Of a stretch of 64,000 nt of DNA, positions 35,331 to 48,700 are shown piece by piece. The notes beneath the pieces were generated by a model. That model was given only the letters and a program-made list of their open reading frames with translations. It was not told the DNA's origin and made no database searches. Within the stretch, counting starts at the first letter, position 1. Each line of letters starts with the position of its first letter. This DNA comes from Trichostrongylus colubriformis (Eukaryota > Nematoda > Chromadorea > Rhabditida > Trichostrongylidae): positions 34,332,102-34,396,101 of the forward strand of contig OZ022261.1 in the NCBI GenBank assembly GCA_963978905.1, written 5' to 3'. The translations under genes and the position numbers were made by a program.

Positions 35331-36816
35331 AAGACCTCCCTTGTAAGTCTTTGATAGAAATGGCGATGGTGAAATTAACTGGACAAAGTGTATGCATCTA
35401 CATATGTTCGTGGAAGAGCGATTTTTGAAAGAGAGGATTAAGACTTGCAATCACTTGAGCTTCCTGCAGGTTTAACTATTTTATTCGGTTGCATTCCATC
35501 TCAGATTTTCTATTACTTTTTCCTTTTCAAACATCTCATTTACCTATATAGTTTTCTTTATTTACAGCCATGTGACCATCTAGCTTCACCCATGTGTCAG
35601 TAGTTCTAACACCTCTGGCAGCTGTATTTCAACTGGTGTTATTGTCACTTCCCATCGACTTACACCGTCCCGTTCAGACTGCTCAAAAAACATGTAGATA
35701 TTTAGGTTTCAAAATTTTGCTTTTTTGCACATGATTTTGAGCTACATAGATGCATAGCACAGCTGCGCTAGAGGCTAGTAAAGAACTAACTCTGCCTGTT
35801 TCTGAAAAAGAGGATAGGGTATGTAGGGAGTGTACTTACGTTAGGATTTCGCACGACGACGAGCGGCGCGCGACGCAGTGTGTGCCAACTATGCGCGTCG
35901 CGGTAGTTGGGTCTTAGAACGATTACATGTTAATACTAGGGTGCGATACGCAGTTGACTCGTAATCGCTTCGTGATCCAACAACATGGCGCCTTTAGCTT
36001 GTCCGCATTGCTTCGCTTGCGACATGCCGCGGTGCGAAATCCTGACATAAAGGTGGTACACACCCGGGGATGTAAGGACATTCATGGCACACGTGTTCAG
36101 TTCAGTGAAAGGTACAATATACAGTTTGCATATAGTGCAGTTTTCAAGGAAGCTTCCTATGAAAACTCCCCTCAATGAAGTAACAGCTAGCCAGTGAGAG
36201 TTCTCCTATGGGCTTCTCTTCTTGTGCAATTATTTATTGACTCAATTATGTTGCAAAAGTTGGTGCTCACTTCTTCCTTCAGTTTGATCTTAATGGGATC
36301 TCAGTACCGTAGGCGAACACTATAACATACATAGATCACTATCTTCTTTTCGTATACGACCCCGCAGACTTCGATTCCCATGGCGCTCACTTGTGTATCA
36401 TAGATGATTTTATCTATTGAAGCTACACTCCTTCGTATTATGTATTATTTGTGCATGATATAATTTTAAAGTGTCTGACAATTTTATCTCTCTAACATTA
36501 TCTAGATTACATTCAACATATGAATGATATATCATTTTCATCACCACTAATTTCTCATGTGTCTCCTTGTCAGGTATCGATTTTGTCGCGACGTTTGCAT
36601 GGACCATTGGGCCGAGCAGTCCAGAAACTGTTATGAGAGCCAGTAGGCCTGTCAATAAACCTCGTAGGTTCCATGAAGCATGAACAGCACTATGATTTAC
36701 TGCGTAGTATATTTTGCTGAATATTATGCAATTTCAAGAGTCATCGAACCTCTACTATTTACAACAGATTTCGGTCGCATGGCGCACTTAAGAGTATTTG
36801 CCTCTTATGATTTTTT

Positions 36817-37035
36817 GGGTCAATTCAAGTCGGGGGAAGGCGCAACTTTGCGTCAAATTTTCATCGACGTCGAGCTTCTTTCCCTCCCTGGGCTCAGGCT
36901 AAAGCAGATGAAACCTATGCTTTGACATATGCTTTTTCATGTGGAAGGAGAGGATATCAATTTCTGAGCCTAGGGAGGGAAAGGAGCTTCGACCTTGACG
37001 CAAAATTGCGTCTCCCTCCCGACTTGAATTGACCC
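36817..37035. repeat. GGGTCAA MITE, copy 2
   Basis: Inverted ends GGGTCAATTCAAGTCGGG. Both arms contain AAAGCTTC/GAGCTTCTTTCCCTCCC and GACGCAAA; the centre is ATGCTTTGACATATGCTTTT. Second member of the family at 26166-26392. Confidence 0.85.
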
Positions 37036-38182
37036 GATTTTTTTCATACGGGATCCTTTGAAGCCGATGAGTCCAAACCTTCACCGATCATTAGTGAGAT
37101 AAATTTGTGAGCTTTATAATTATTGATTAGATGAGCAATCGTGTTGCTGTGCATTTGGTACGTACACTTGAGGATTAGGAGAAAATTCGCGTCGCTGCAT
37201 GCGGCATGCAACGCGGATTTTTCTCCTGTTGACTTACAAACCTGCACTTTATTAAGCGGGATCCTGCTGATGTTTTTTGGATGATGAGTTCGTAGTTCAT
37301 CAACTCTGTGCAACCGTAAATACATTGATGCTCTCTTTTGCTGCCGTAGCCGTCTTTAATACTGTCGAATACTTGACTTACCCCCAAATTTTACAGTGTT
37401 TGATTTTCCATAATTTTACGCATTATGGCATTTTCCAGGATGTCTGTCCAAAAAGATGAGTGAAGAAAAATCATTAGCTGTGGTTGTAGTAAATGTTACC
37501 AAGAACTCTTAGACGAGTCTGATTTCTAGTTTCAATGCATTTCGTCTCTTCAACGACGAATGTCAAGCCGTTTGATCGGTCCTGTTCCTTGTGATGACTC
37601 TTTCGTGAAGGTAGGCGGAGGCACTAACCCTGCAATTATCCTATAGTGAGCTTAATAGCGGTCTTTAGTGCTTCCCTCCCTCAAGTTTCGTGTTTTATTA
37701 AGTAACCTAAGTTTCTTGCTGCTCTTTTTGAAAGTTTTTCTTCTAAGACCACATTTTCTGCTTTTCCTTAACAATCAGCGCTGAATTGGAACCTACTACA
37801 ATGGAAAATGTATTTATTGGTTTTGCTTCATTGAAACCAAATGTTACGACGGAGAAGTATTTTGAATTTCAAAGTGACGATAATAATGATCCCGTATATC
37901 TACAAGCATGCTTTCCATTTGTCTAATTTATTTCCTTTACGATTTTTATGACTAGACTTTGTCAGGTACTTACGAAGATGATGCTGTCGTCTAGTTGGCT
38001 AGCATCAAAGGCATGGAGCCCTCATGCAGTTGGTCTACAAAGCCATTGTTTTACTCTAGGCTGTGCACGTACTTCTCCGGCTACCCCTTCCGCGTTTCCA
38101 TTTATTTTACTGCGTATCCACCTCTATTCATCGAGTCTTCAGCTGCATCTGTTTCTACTTACCGGTTCTCACTCTAGGAGGT

Positions 38183-38970
38183 AAACATACTCGGCGACGA
38201 GGTCAACACATTGGCACCCTTGTTGGCGTTAGCGTTCTCAAGCCCTTCAACATATTTTTCGCAAAGGTTGCATTCGTACGACGATGATTGCGTGATTGAC
38301 GCAACGCAGGCATCATGATCGCTACGTGAGCTTGCGCATGGCAGCGTATTAATCGTGTGGCAAGCCACGCCCCTACAGCGATAGCAACGGTTGGGGGTCG
38401 TCTGGTCGAATGTTCTCTTAGCGGCATCGCACTCGCGGCGCCGTCAGTACGAGTCGTTTGGGATTCCGCTCAAGACGCAAGGGGCTGGTACCATAAGGGA
38501 CCTTTAAAGATTGCACCTATTTTCGGCAACATGTTATAGATTAGAATTTCCTAATACTGCAATATGAGCTCTCCATCATCCTTTAACACTAATAAAGGTC
38601 CAGCTATCACTGCTTCTATTATACTTGAGGTTGCTGTTGATTGTTGTGTCATCCTGAAAGGGTTCCTCAATTGCTAATGCTCCTGCAGAAACTTTTATGG
38701 ATCACCTACTGCAGAATGAGAGAGAACAATAACAATTAACTTACCTTTGATATTTCAGTTCTCACAGAAAGCATAAGAACAACAGCAAATACCCGTCCGC
38801 GCTCAAAATAGGTGCAGTCGGCGGTCGCGCGAAAATTCGACCAGTCGACCCCCATCCGATAACGACGAGTACGCCAACGAAACCGCTCACGTTGGAAAGC
38901 ACATGAATTAATTGATCGAGAGTCCTGCTATGTGTCAAATACGATTTCATCGCCGAGTATGAACGCAGCC
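38183..38970. repeat. Diverged long-TIR foldback
   Basis: The left end, AACATACTCGGCGACGAGGT, and the right end, complement of ACGATTTCATCGCCGAGTAT, pair imperfectly. Inner blocks TTGGGGGTCGTCTGGTCGAA (38388) and its complement near 38836 also pair. A piece of the same family is at 51260-51350 (CTACTGGTCGAATTTTTGCG). Confidence 0.6.
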
Positions 38971-39079
38971 GAAACTAGTATCACGGGCGCGTTTTTTCGC
39001 AAAGTATAAATGTAACCGTACCGTTGTCAACTGCTTTGGTTATTTACACTTGTTTCATCTGCTCTATTTAGTATACTCT

Positions 39080-39707
39080 TGGCACTGCTCGACTATCACT
39101 ATCCCAGACACAGCGAATTGGTCACAATAATGTTTCTTGCTGAAACGTCGCTTTTGGGGGTTATTTGGGATGCTGATCACGAACATGACATTCTTTTTCA
39201 CGCTGGCGCCAAATTGGGGCAATTGCAATAAGTTGATGAGCAACTTATTGCACTAAAATCGCCAAAAGTTGGTCCACTAGGGTTATTTGAGGTGCTCATC
39301 ACGAGTAAGGTATCTGAGGCGCTGGTGTCGTTCAGTACCACAGCAGCGGTGCTCATAGAGTAGGGCGCAGCGCGCAGCTCACCGGGATTTTTACCCAGCC
39401 TAAGGAAACGCTTTCTCGCTGTGGTTAAGGCAAAAATATACTCTTGATTGTGCAGATTGATAATTGTAGGAATAGCATCAGGTGAAAGACGACAATGGGA
39501 AGATGACACTCCCTAGCTACATTAGCACCGTTACAGCACAAATGAACAAGACAGGCGCAATCTGAGCCAAACGACGTTTGCGCCAAAAACCAATGTAATA
39601 TACGTGATCAGCACCCCAAATAGCCCTTGCGCATGAAGTTTTAGCCAAAATTATTATTTTTTTGACTGATTCGCGGTGTCTGGGATAGCGATAGTCAAAT
39701 AGTGCCA
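39080..39707. repeat. MITE immediately upstream of cuticlin-like gene
   Basis: Inverted ends TTGGCACTGCTCGACTATCA and TGGCACTATTTGACTATCGC (right end complemented), followed by CTATCCCAGACAC.GCGAAT. The interior has inverted blocks GGTTATTTGGGATGCTGATC and its complement near 39610. A related right end is at 25580-25606. It ends 45 bp before the trans-splice acceptor of the cuticlin-like gene. Confidence 0.8.
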
Positions 39708-39735
39708 TCTTCGAGTACGCACTGTGTGTTCATTC

Positions 39736-39769
39736 AATTGTTCTTATTCAGGGTGCAACATTCGAGGAG
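39736..39769 (+). promoter_or_regulatory. Probable trans-splice acceptor of cuticlin-like gene
   Basis: TTGTTCTTATTCAG ends at 39751, followed by an 18-base leader before the ATG. Pyrimidine-rich TTCAG without an upstream coding exon is the usual signature of spliced-leader addition in nematodes. No SL sequence is encoded in DNA here, so this is inference from position. Confidence 0.55.
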
Positions 39770-42700
39770 ATGTGTTCTCCTCTGTTCTGGATAGCATTAG
39801 TTCTAGGCCACGTGGTAAGCTGATTTCAAGGCTACTTCTTTTAATTCCATCAAATTTTGAATTACCCTTCTAGGGTCAATAGTTTCGGCTTATTTTGTGA
39901 ATTCATTATTTAACCTGCACTAGTTGAGTTAAGGAATTCATGTTCAGCTACCTTCTGTTGCACAACAGGATAATGGAATCATCGGTGATCCGTTAGTTGA
40001 CTGTGCTGATAGTTACTTTGAGGTGAGAATTTTATTCAGTCGAAATTGTGGACTCTTTTGAAAGCCAGGCAGGGTGGCTGAGGTATAGCTACTATCGAAG
40101 TGGGTCGCTGGGAAGAATTGATATTAGTCGTTGCTACGGATACTTTCTCTGCTGTAGGGGATTACACGTGCACACGTGCCTACAGTAGGGAATGTGATCG
40201 ATGCTCTACAATTTTGAAGTTTCAAAGGATTATTCATGAGAGATCTTGCCCGGGCTACTTGCACAATGAGCTTAATTTTGTGGTCACTCAGGGGAAGTTA
40301 ATACATCAGCGTGGCCATTCTTAATAAAACACACATCCGCATAACTCCAATCTGCTCTCCAAATTTGCCAAATACTCTGCGAACGAAATTACGAAGGTTT
40401 TTCAGAATGGACAATACTATCACACCGTAAGTGTAGGCCTCTATAGTACACTTGCTAGGCGTTTCTTCGCGTAAACAAATTTTCAGCTAAAATTCAGTTT
40501 TCACCACTATGCGGGAAGATTCCAGGGTAAAGTAAGGTGACCATAGGGTAAGTGGTACCTTTTTCATTTCCACTTGAAAAAGCTACCAACTGTAACAAAG
40601 ACAACCGATATATACCTAACACAGGTATTTTTTGCAGAAAACAAGCGTAGCAGGTGCTTCAGGAGAGCATTTTCTTGGGGAGAGTCAAGAGCTTCCCTTT
40701 TGTCGAATGTGTTGCCATTCAATTACCGAGGAATCCTACAGCATTTTTGTCAAAATCTCGGTTAGGCTGAAAACCTGTCCTCAGAGGAATTTGACCTTCT
40801 AAGCATGGAAACAACTTTGTTTCAGCGCGAAAATGCTTAGCTCGCGCGTTACAGGCGCCTGCACTTACTAGGTGACAGTACTGCTCATTCAGAAAAAACC
40901 TCATAACTTCGCTCGCAGAGTCGTTTTGCATATTTTGAGCGCAGATTTCAATTCAGCGTCTCAGGACGCATATAGCGGTGTGCACCTCGTTGAGAAGACG
41001 AGGCTGACCTACTGACCCTCCCTTGTCAGTTTTGTTCATGTCTATTACTGGGAAATCCAGTGGATGGAAAAACCAATAGCCATAACATCCAAATGTTTCC
41101 AAAAATCTTGTATATCACATCTACAGGTCCGATTCGAGACGCGAAATCCATTTCGTGGTCTAGTATTTGTACAAGATCGCCTCGATGATCCTCATTGTCG
41201 TAGCCCTCCAGCGAGTCCAAGTGGTCATCAAAACGCCAGCTTACGTCTAGCATTCAAGGAATGCGGAGTGGAACGGCGTATATCGGTGAGCGTAAAGGAA
41301 GCGTTACTACTGTATGATGAATATATCGTAAAATATGTTACTTTTACTAAATTTATCATAATAATTATGTCGGAGTACTTAAGAAAGTCTCTCATTGAGT
41401 GATCGACTCTTGAGTGGTGTGTCCACTGTTGATTAACCTTAAATGATATACCAACCAAGTAGTTCTCAATGACACCGCTGATTTGCTCCCTTTGAACTTT
41501 TTAGATGAGCACTTCTTATAATTTGGATCACTCCCTATCTCCCATAGTATTCCCCGCTCATTATGATGGAGGTTCGACCTCTTTGAAGTATTTGGACATG
41601 CCACTATAATTGTCTTTACGATGGAACGTGGGCTGTGAGCTGTTGAAATGGAACGGGCGGCATGTCGGCGAGGTAGCGCGGTGCGACGCCGCATTGGTCC
41701 ATTATGCACCATGTAAGGCGTCGACTATTAATACAAGAGGAATAGAGAAGTTATGGTCGAACCACTCCGAGAAATAACATTCGTTCAATGACTTCGATTT
41801 TTTTGATGCAAAACTTTATTCGGATTCTTTTATAATTAAAAATATTTACTCCTCTGGTAAACAATTATGTACACAATGTCTTCCGTCTCAGCATCACTGT
41901 GGATATCCCATGCCGTTCATGCCGCCCATATACGGTTGTTCACCGAAACCTCCAATACCACCGCCGAACTGATCTGGTTGTCCTCCGCCTGCAAGCGCGT
42001 ATTATACGAATGACGTTTGACGCTAACTTTTGACATGCGCCGAGATTCAGGTCATGGGAACGGCGGCGCGAGACTCAATGGTTGCACACTTCAAGCGTTT
42101 CCATGAAGTACTGAGGACTAGACGGGTTGATATATATATCTGTGATGCGAGAAGAAAAAATAATTTTTGTTGTTTGTTTTAATTCCTGAATGGTGAAAAG
42201 ATTCGTACGAAAATATCTTGATGTCACGGTGAAGCTATAAAATGAATCACCAGAATACCGATTTATAGTCATAAAGTGCTGGATTTTGAAAAATATTGGA
42301 AACAGCTAAAACCCGCAGATCATTCCAATGGTACACTTGAGGGCACATACAAGGATTTGTGTGCGTTCTCACGTCAATATTTGAATCAGGGACGCTAACT
42401 CACCCATGAGTTGGGAAAACCCTTGCAGCACCGAGAATTACCTCTTTTTGCTGCTTTTGATCCTCACTACATATTGTGCCAGATCAGGTGTTTAACGGGA
42501 ATTAAGGCAAGAGAACGCTTTGAGGAGAGGTGAGAGACAGCGACGCGTAAGTCATTCACTTCCAGTGTGGGTTGTCCAACTCTTGCAGGGCGGAGTCACC
42601 CTTCTCCAACATCTACACTCTACCTCCTCTCATAATACTTTTGCTTGAGCAACTTTTTCGATTACATTACTGAGGCTTTTCAAAACCCATTTCTTCTGAA

Positions 42701-45700
42701 CATTTTTTGAAGGAAATATGGTTCACTTTTATCTAGGCCCGATTTTTAGAGGTTACCTTGATTGCCGCCATATCCTCCACCGAATCCGCCCATTCCACCC
42801 ATTCCTCCGTAACCTCCGAATCCACCGCCGCCCATGCCGCCATCGCCGCCGTATCCGCCACCTCCGTAACCTGAAATTTCAGTTTGAAGCAAAGGCCTTC
42901 CGCATCAATGCATTCAAATGTTGCTATGGAATTCCATTCTTCAGTGGAGACAATAGCATATGTACTAATTTGACAACAGTGCTATCAACGTATCCCTGGG
43001 CCATAGTGGACTTATTATATGCCTTTGGGCAAGGAATGTAAAGAAGTGTGAGGTAGGACTGGCGCCAACAGTGAGTGTTAGTGACTTTCCGCCCAGAAGA
43101 GAATTTTGGTAATTCACCCATTTTGTATGGAAAGTCACAGATGTCGGTGTCACTTGTTCGGCACACAATCTATGCGAGTGTGAGCAGGTGTGTATCGTTA
43201 GAGCAGAAATTCGCAACGCGCTCGTGGCAATTACCGTGACATGTTCCTTGTTTCAGGCGTGATACACGGTAATCGCCTTGGGACCCAACTGCATGCGACA
43301 TTCCTAGCATGTACGCAAGGAGTCGCACGCTGCGCGCAGTCTTGCGAGATATTGTCTCGAAGACACGCGGACCCATTTGCCAATGTACCATCTGTGCTTC
43401 AGATAAGGATTATGGGCTGATGAAGCATTGAACAAGACTATTTCGCTAATTTCAAAAAAAAATTCACTCACCACCCATGTCACCGCCACCATAGCCGCCT
43501 CCATCTCCTCCGTATCCACCACCGTATCCTCCACCCATTCCTCCACCATCTCCTCCGTAACCGCCTGTATAAAAATAGTAATTGATAAATACAAGTGTTA
43601 TGCAGACCAACTAACCGTAACCTCCACCCATATCACCACCGTTTCCATAACCACCGCCAAAGTCGCCTCCATTTCCACCTAAATCTTCTTGATTGATGAG
43701 CAGGCGGTATGATAGAACAAATTTATGTAGAAATGCTACTTTTAATGAAACTACAATTCCAGAGTTATTTAGAGTGCGTATTCATTTTTTGCCGAAGAAT
43801 TTCAAGAATGACTGAAAACAATTTTCCTACCGTATCCCCATCCTCCTCCTCCCATACCGCCATCACCGCCGTATCCACCACCTCCACCCATTCCACCCCA
43901 GTCTTGTCCTAGTGTAGAAACGATACACAAAGAAGCGATTACCAGTAATCTTGAAGGCATTCTGAAATTTTTTCACGATTAGTCTAAACACGCTATGGCT
44001 TCCGAATATGGAATGACTTTAAGTAAGGAAAGGGAGGAATGCTCGTGGTAAGCAACTCGGAATGGGCAGAGTAAGTTTGGAAGTGAACTAGTTTCGCCAA
44101 AGATTCAATCAATCTGAAGAATAGATGCTCAAATAGGTCTCCGGAAATGAGTTATAAAATGGTGAGAACATCGAGTATCTTTTGAGCCATGATATATCGA
44201 AAACATAGAATATTTTTTATCGAATAATTCAGAAATATGTTTCACCTTCATCTTGATGCAGTTCTGGTCGAAAGGACATAATAATTCGAATTTAAAATAA
44301 CGACATGAGGCCCCATAGTTTATTTGTGAACACAGTGGAGTTCTTCGAAAGTTTTTTTAAAGTTTTTGAAATAACATTATCAGTTTCATTTATGCCTACA
44401 TGTATTACAAAAAATCAAAGGCAGATATATGTTGCAGAAAAGTAAAGGCAGATCTACTCGTATTTGTTGTTTCCCGACAGTGGAACCATTTCTTAAGCTT
44501 GACAAGAAAATCTTCCAAAAGTAAATGTGGTCAAAATCCAAAAGCTCTGGTGAGACTCACGGTACTCTAAGCGATTGCGAGGCTCGCGGTTTCTTTTATA
44601 GCTGATCAGAGGGGCCAGTTGGACTTAAAAACGCGTCCATCGACAGAACAACGCCCGATGGACCACAAACACCTCGCCATCGCCACCGATATGTTGACGA
44701 AACCCGCTCATTAGCTAAACAATGAAAGAAATCAAGAAATCCGCAGCTCAACGTTCGCATTAGCTGTTTCTTTGTATCTCATCTTCATATTGGAAATCGA
44801 TTTCAGTGTTGTATAGAGGAACTTTGAAAGGACCAGTGGTGACGCTCTCATGACTAAACTTTGTCCTGAAATTAATCCATGATTTGACTTAAACAAAAAA
44901 CAGATTTTTGTTTGAAGGCAGTTGTAAGAGTAGTCAGGTTGTATCATTCATTCCAAATTAGATACTGACCGGTCGATGTGTCCACTACGAGAGTGGGCAC
45001 GTCAAGCACCACGTAATTTTGAACGGATTAATTAATGAATTTACTTTTGAACTTTTGGACGGGGATTTCGCCACAAATAGGCTTCTTAGACCCCTACTTT
45101 TCATATGAATGACTTCCTTTAGGGATTTTTCATTAACCATATTACCCCTATTACTGCCTCTAAATCGTTTTTTATGAAAGATGTTGGGATGAAGGGATCA
45201 ATGAGGTTTACAGCAGGAGGAGCCCATATGGCGCTCGCATGGGCTCATCCTTATTCCTTGTATACTCCATTTCGGAGCGCCTGATAGACGTGGCCTACGG
45301 ACATGGGTGAGTGGCAAGAGTGAGAGTGCGTGGCAAGAGTGATAGTGTGTGGCGGAGTGAGAGAGTTTGATACACTCTCACCCAAGTCCATAGGCCACGC
45401 CCTGTCAGGCGCTCCGAAATGGACTGTATGTATGAAAAGAATTGATATACGAACATGACTATTGAAAAACTGTTCGTTACATTAGCAGGCTAGTGAGAAT
45501 CAAATGTTTAATTTCTGAAACAATAGAGGTACTTTTCTAGACCTCCCCACGCGGTGTCTTCTTATCAACGTCAGTAATAATCGCGTTCAATCTCGATTAT
45601 CTAACAAAAGTCGATCGAATCTACCGGGTACAATGTTTCTATATGGAAATGGAACGACGACTCGAGAAAGAAGTACTTGTTAAGTCAGTGAAATCCTGGA

Positions 45701-48700
45701 TTCTTTTTTTTTCCAGTCAGTTATCTATTCTTTAGAATGCCGCCACCAACGCTGCACACAAAGCAAGTACCAATGCCGGTATGTAAATACGAGGTGTTGG
45801 AAGGATCTCCTACTGGAAAGCCTGTGTATTATGCTACTGTCGGACAGATGGTAGGCTCTTCAGGACTTTTGTAAATAATCTCCTTACTGTGTATTAATAG
45901 CAGGGTTTCGTAACGCTGTATGCGACCTATGTCGCATTGCGTGCGAGCTAAGGATGCCGTATGTAGCTGAGTTCGCAGATTAGGACTCAACTACAACGGC
46001 TCTCGCATCGCATCGCACGCCGCGAATTTCTATTCCACAGATGCACGTTCCCTAGACGTCAGTGCCTCCCGTGGGCCTTAAGCTAAAGCGCATCTCACGC
46101 GTGGGAACCGCTCTCGATTGGCTAGCACCGTCACGACCAATCACACGTACTCCTCGCACTGGCAGCGCCATGATTACTTTCTTGTGGTCGGTGCGCCGGA
46201 ATCCTTTTCCGACGTACAAATTGGAGGCTCACATGACCATTCAAAACCAATTCGAGGATGGGTATATCCCTATTCCAGGTATATCACAAATGGACTTGTG
46301 AAGCCGAACAAGCAGATACATTCTGCATGGTGGTGCATTCATGCTTTGTCGACGACGGTAATGGGGAGCGAGTTCAGCTCATCAACGAGAAAGGGTAATT
46401 ATTGCAGAATTTGAATTCAGTTTGTGATTTCATTTTCCGAGGCAGTTGTTAGTACCTACCGAGGGAGCGCTGCGCTACTCGTCTCAATACGTCCTACGCT
46501 TTTGCAGATTGTCATCCACCAAGAACTTTGATTTTCTCATACTTGAGGGCGAAGTTGCTTTTGGATACATTTACAGAGCTCTGAATTTCAGTTGTGCACT
46601 GGACAAATATTTGCTGACAAATCTGGAATATCCGACGGACCTCATGGCTGGACGGGAGGCTCACGTTTATAAATATGCTGATCGAGACAATATGTATTTT
46701 GATTGTCAAATCACACTCCGAATCAAGGAACCCGGCTCAGAGTATTGTGAGGTGGGTTCAACTATTTGAAGGCAGGTGCTTCATAGAATTGTTGATTCTG
46801 CCTCTTTCGATTCAAATTGTTCGAGATGAGTTTGTGAAAGTGCACCTTATGAATCGCTACAAATATGAATTTTTCGGTCACGAGCACAGAAACTCTATTT
46901 AGTGAAACTGTTTTTGTGAAAGGAATTTTATGCAATTTAGTTCTGCTTCTGAAAACCAGCACCTTCACTTTCTATATGTAGAGCAGAAGGAGCCAATGCG
47001 GCGTCGCTGCGCATCAGTTGACCCTTTCTGCACGAGATCTGTGTCCTTAACTTTTACACACAAACCTTTATCCTGTCTTTTTGGTACATCTTTGTGCAAA
47101 CGTTGTCGTTCGATTGAATATTATACATATTTATAAAAGAAAGAAAGTTTGAGCTTATTATTTCCCTTACCTCCGACTTTCATTGTATGTACAAGTCAAC
47201 TTTATTTTCAAACACTTCCGCTATCCGTAATTTAAAGGCAGCTTTCGGGGAAATTCGGACGAGAAGTATAAGAAGTAGTGAACATGAAAGCCAAGATGCC
47301 TAGTAACAGGAAAGTGGAGAAAAAACGAATGGAAGTGGCCAAAAACCCAAGAAAAAGAACCCCTTCCCACCATTGGTTCTGGGCGCGGACGACCTTTCCT
47401 TCAAGACGCGGGTAGTCCGCATAGGTTTTCCGTTGGCATTACCAAGACGTAAGCATGAAGGGATGTTCGGAAATGCGACAGCATCTATTTTCATGTGGTC
47501 AGTTTCAAGCTAAAAGTGAGAAAGCGCGCTCGATACATTCAATCCTGCCGATCTCCTTGACCAACCGCACCGTGACCGAACCCTAATCACGTCGCCTGGA
47601 GGCGGGCTGCCCTTGTCCAAGGCGGCTTGCCCTGACGAGGCCGCCTCCGCCACAGCTCAAGGGGGCGCCTTTTGCGGGGGATTTCGCCATACATCGGCCT
47701 TTCAGCCCCGTAATTTTTCAGTGCATGCCTTCTTTTGGCGTTCCCTGTCGCCCATATTATCGCGAACACTGTCTTTAAGCTGTGGAGTGGCGCAATCGAA
47801 GCGATGGTCTGGTTACGGCCTCTTCCATTTTGCTTTGCTGCTTTGAGATCTCCTGCCGCTTAAATATAAGAATGCAAAAAATATATCCATAAGTAGGTAG
47901 TGTGCCATTAGGACAAAGGATCCGCTTCGCAGCACGATGCGAAGCGTGCGAGCTAGGGGCGCTGAGTGTAGTTAGGTTCTAATGCTAGCCCTAATGTAGT
48001 TGGGGGAAGCACTGCAGTAGGGGTGTGTGCAGATATGACAGCGAATCGCTTCGCGGCGTTTCACTCGCGCGCCACCAGTACGACTCGCCGTATCGATTGC
48101 CCTTGGGAGCCGGCCGAGCGTGACTGCGTCACGTCTTCGCTTCCAGTCACGCCACACTGCCTCGCTTAAGGCTGCTGCCCTGCCACTGGCACTCGCACCC
48201 GCCGCGCCACTCGCCGCTGGCGGCCACGCGATTCGCTGTCATATCTGCACACACCCCTGCAGTATTATGCTCTGCGTCTCTAACGCAGGGGTGGAGCGCA
48301 GAGAAGTCATAGCGTTAGCCGAATCGGGTTCGAAATCTACATAGAAACGATTCTGATGAAGCGAATTCGTGCTTTTCTCCGTCCTATGTTAGACTAAGCC
48401 TTGGGGAAAGAGAATCCCCTCCCCTAGGCTTAGGCGAATACGCGTAAGTGGTTGTAGTCCAGTTAAAGCGAATTTTTCGTAACATACTAATGCCACCCCC
48501 ATACCTCCCCCCCCCCTCAAATAGCACCCTAATGCGATTGCCATGTTCTTTTTTAAGGCTCGGTAATCACTTTAGTATCCACGACGGCACTCCTGCTCGT
48601 ACGCCATGTTGCGAAATCCGGTGAGTGGGTACCCCCTCCTGTGGAACATGCTCGAGCTTGACGGAAGTGAACTTATCAAAAACAACCGTCAAATTACTTC

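Noticed and set aside
35055..35450. 131-codon minus-strand frame
   Set aside because: Overlaps the inverted arm of a foldback element; no motif.
36410..36655. Minus-strand frame resembling a signal peptide (LLALITVSGLLGPMVHA)
   Set aside because: No ATG start in frame and no downstream exons found. It could be a single exon of a secreted protein but is not supportable.
45890..46270. Coding frame continuing between cuticlin-like exons 5 and 6
   Set aside because: The exon 5 donor (ATG|GTAGGC) and the acceptor ATTCCAG at 46278 join in phase and restore the ZP order VGQM-VYHKW; the intervening frame is intronic.
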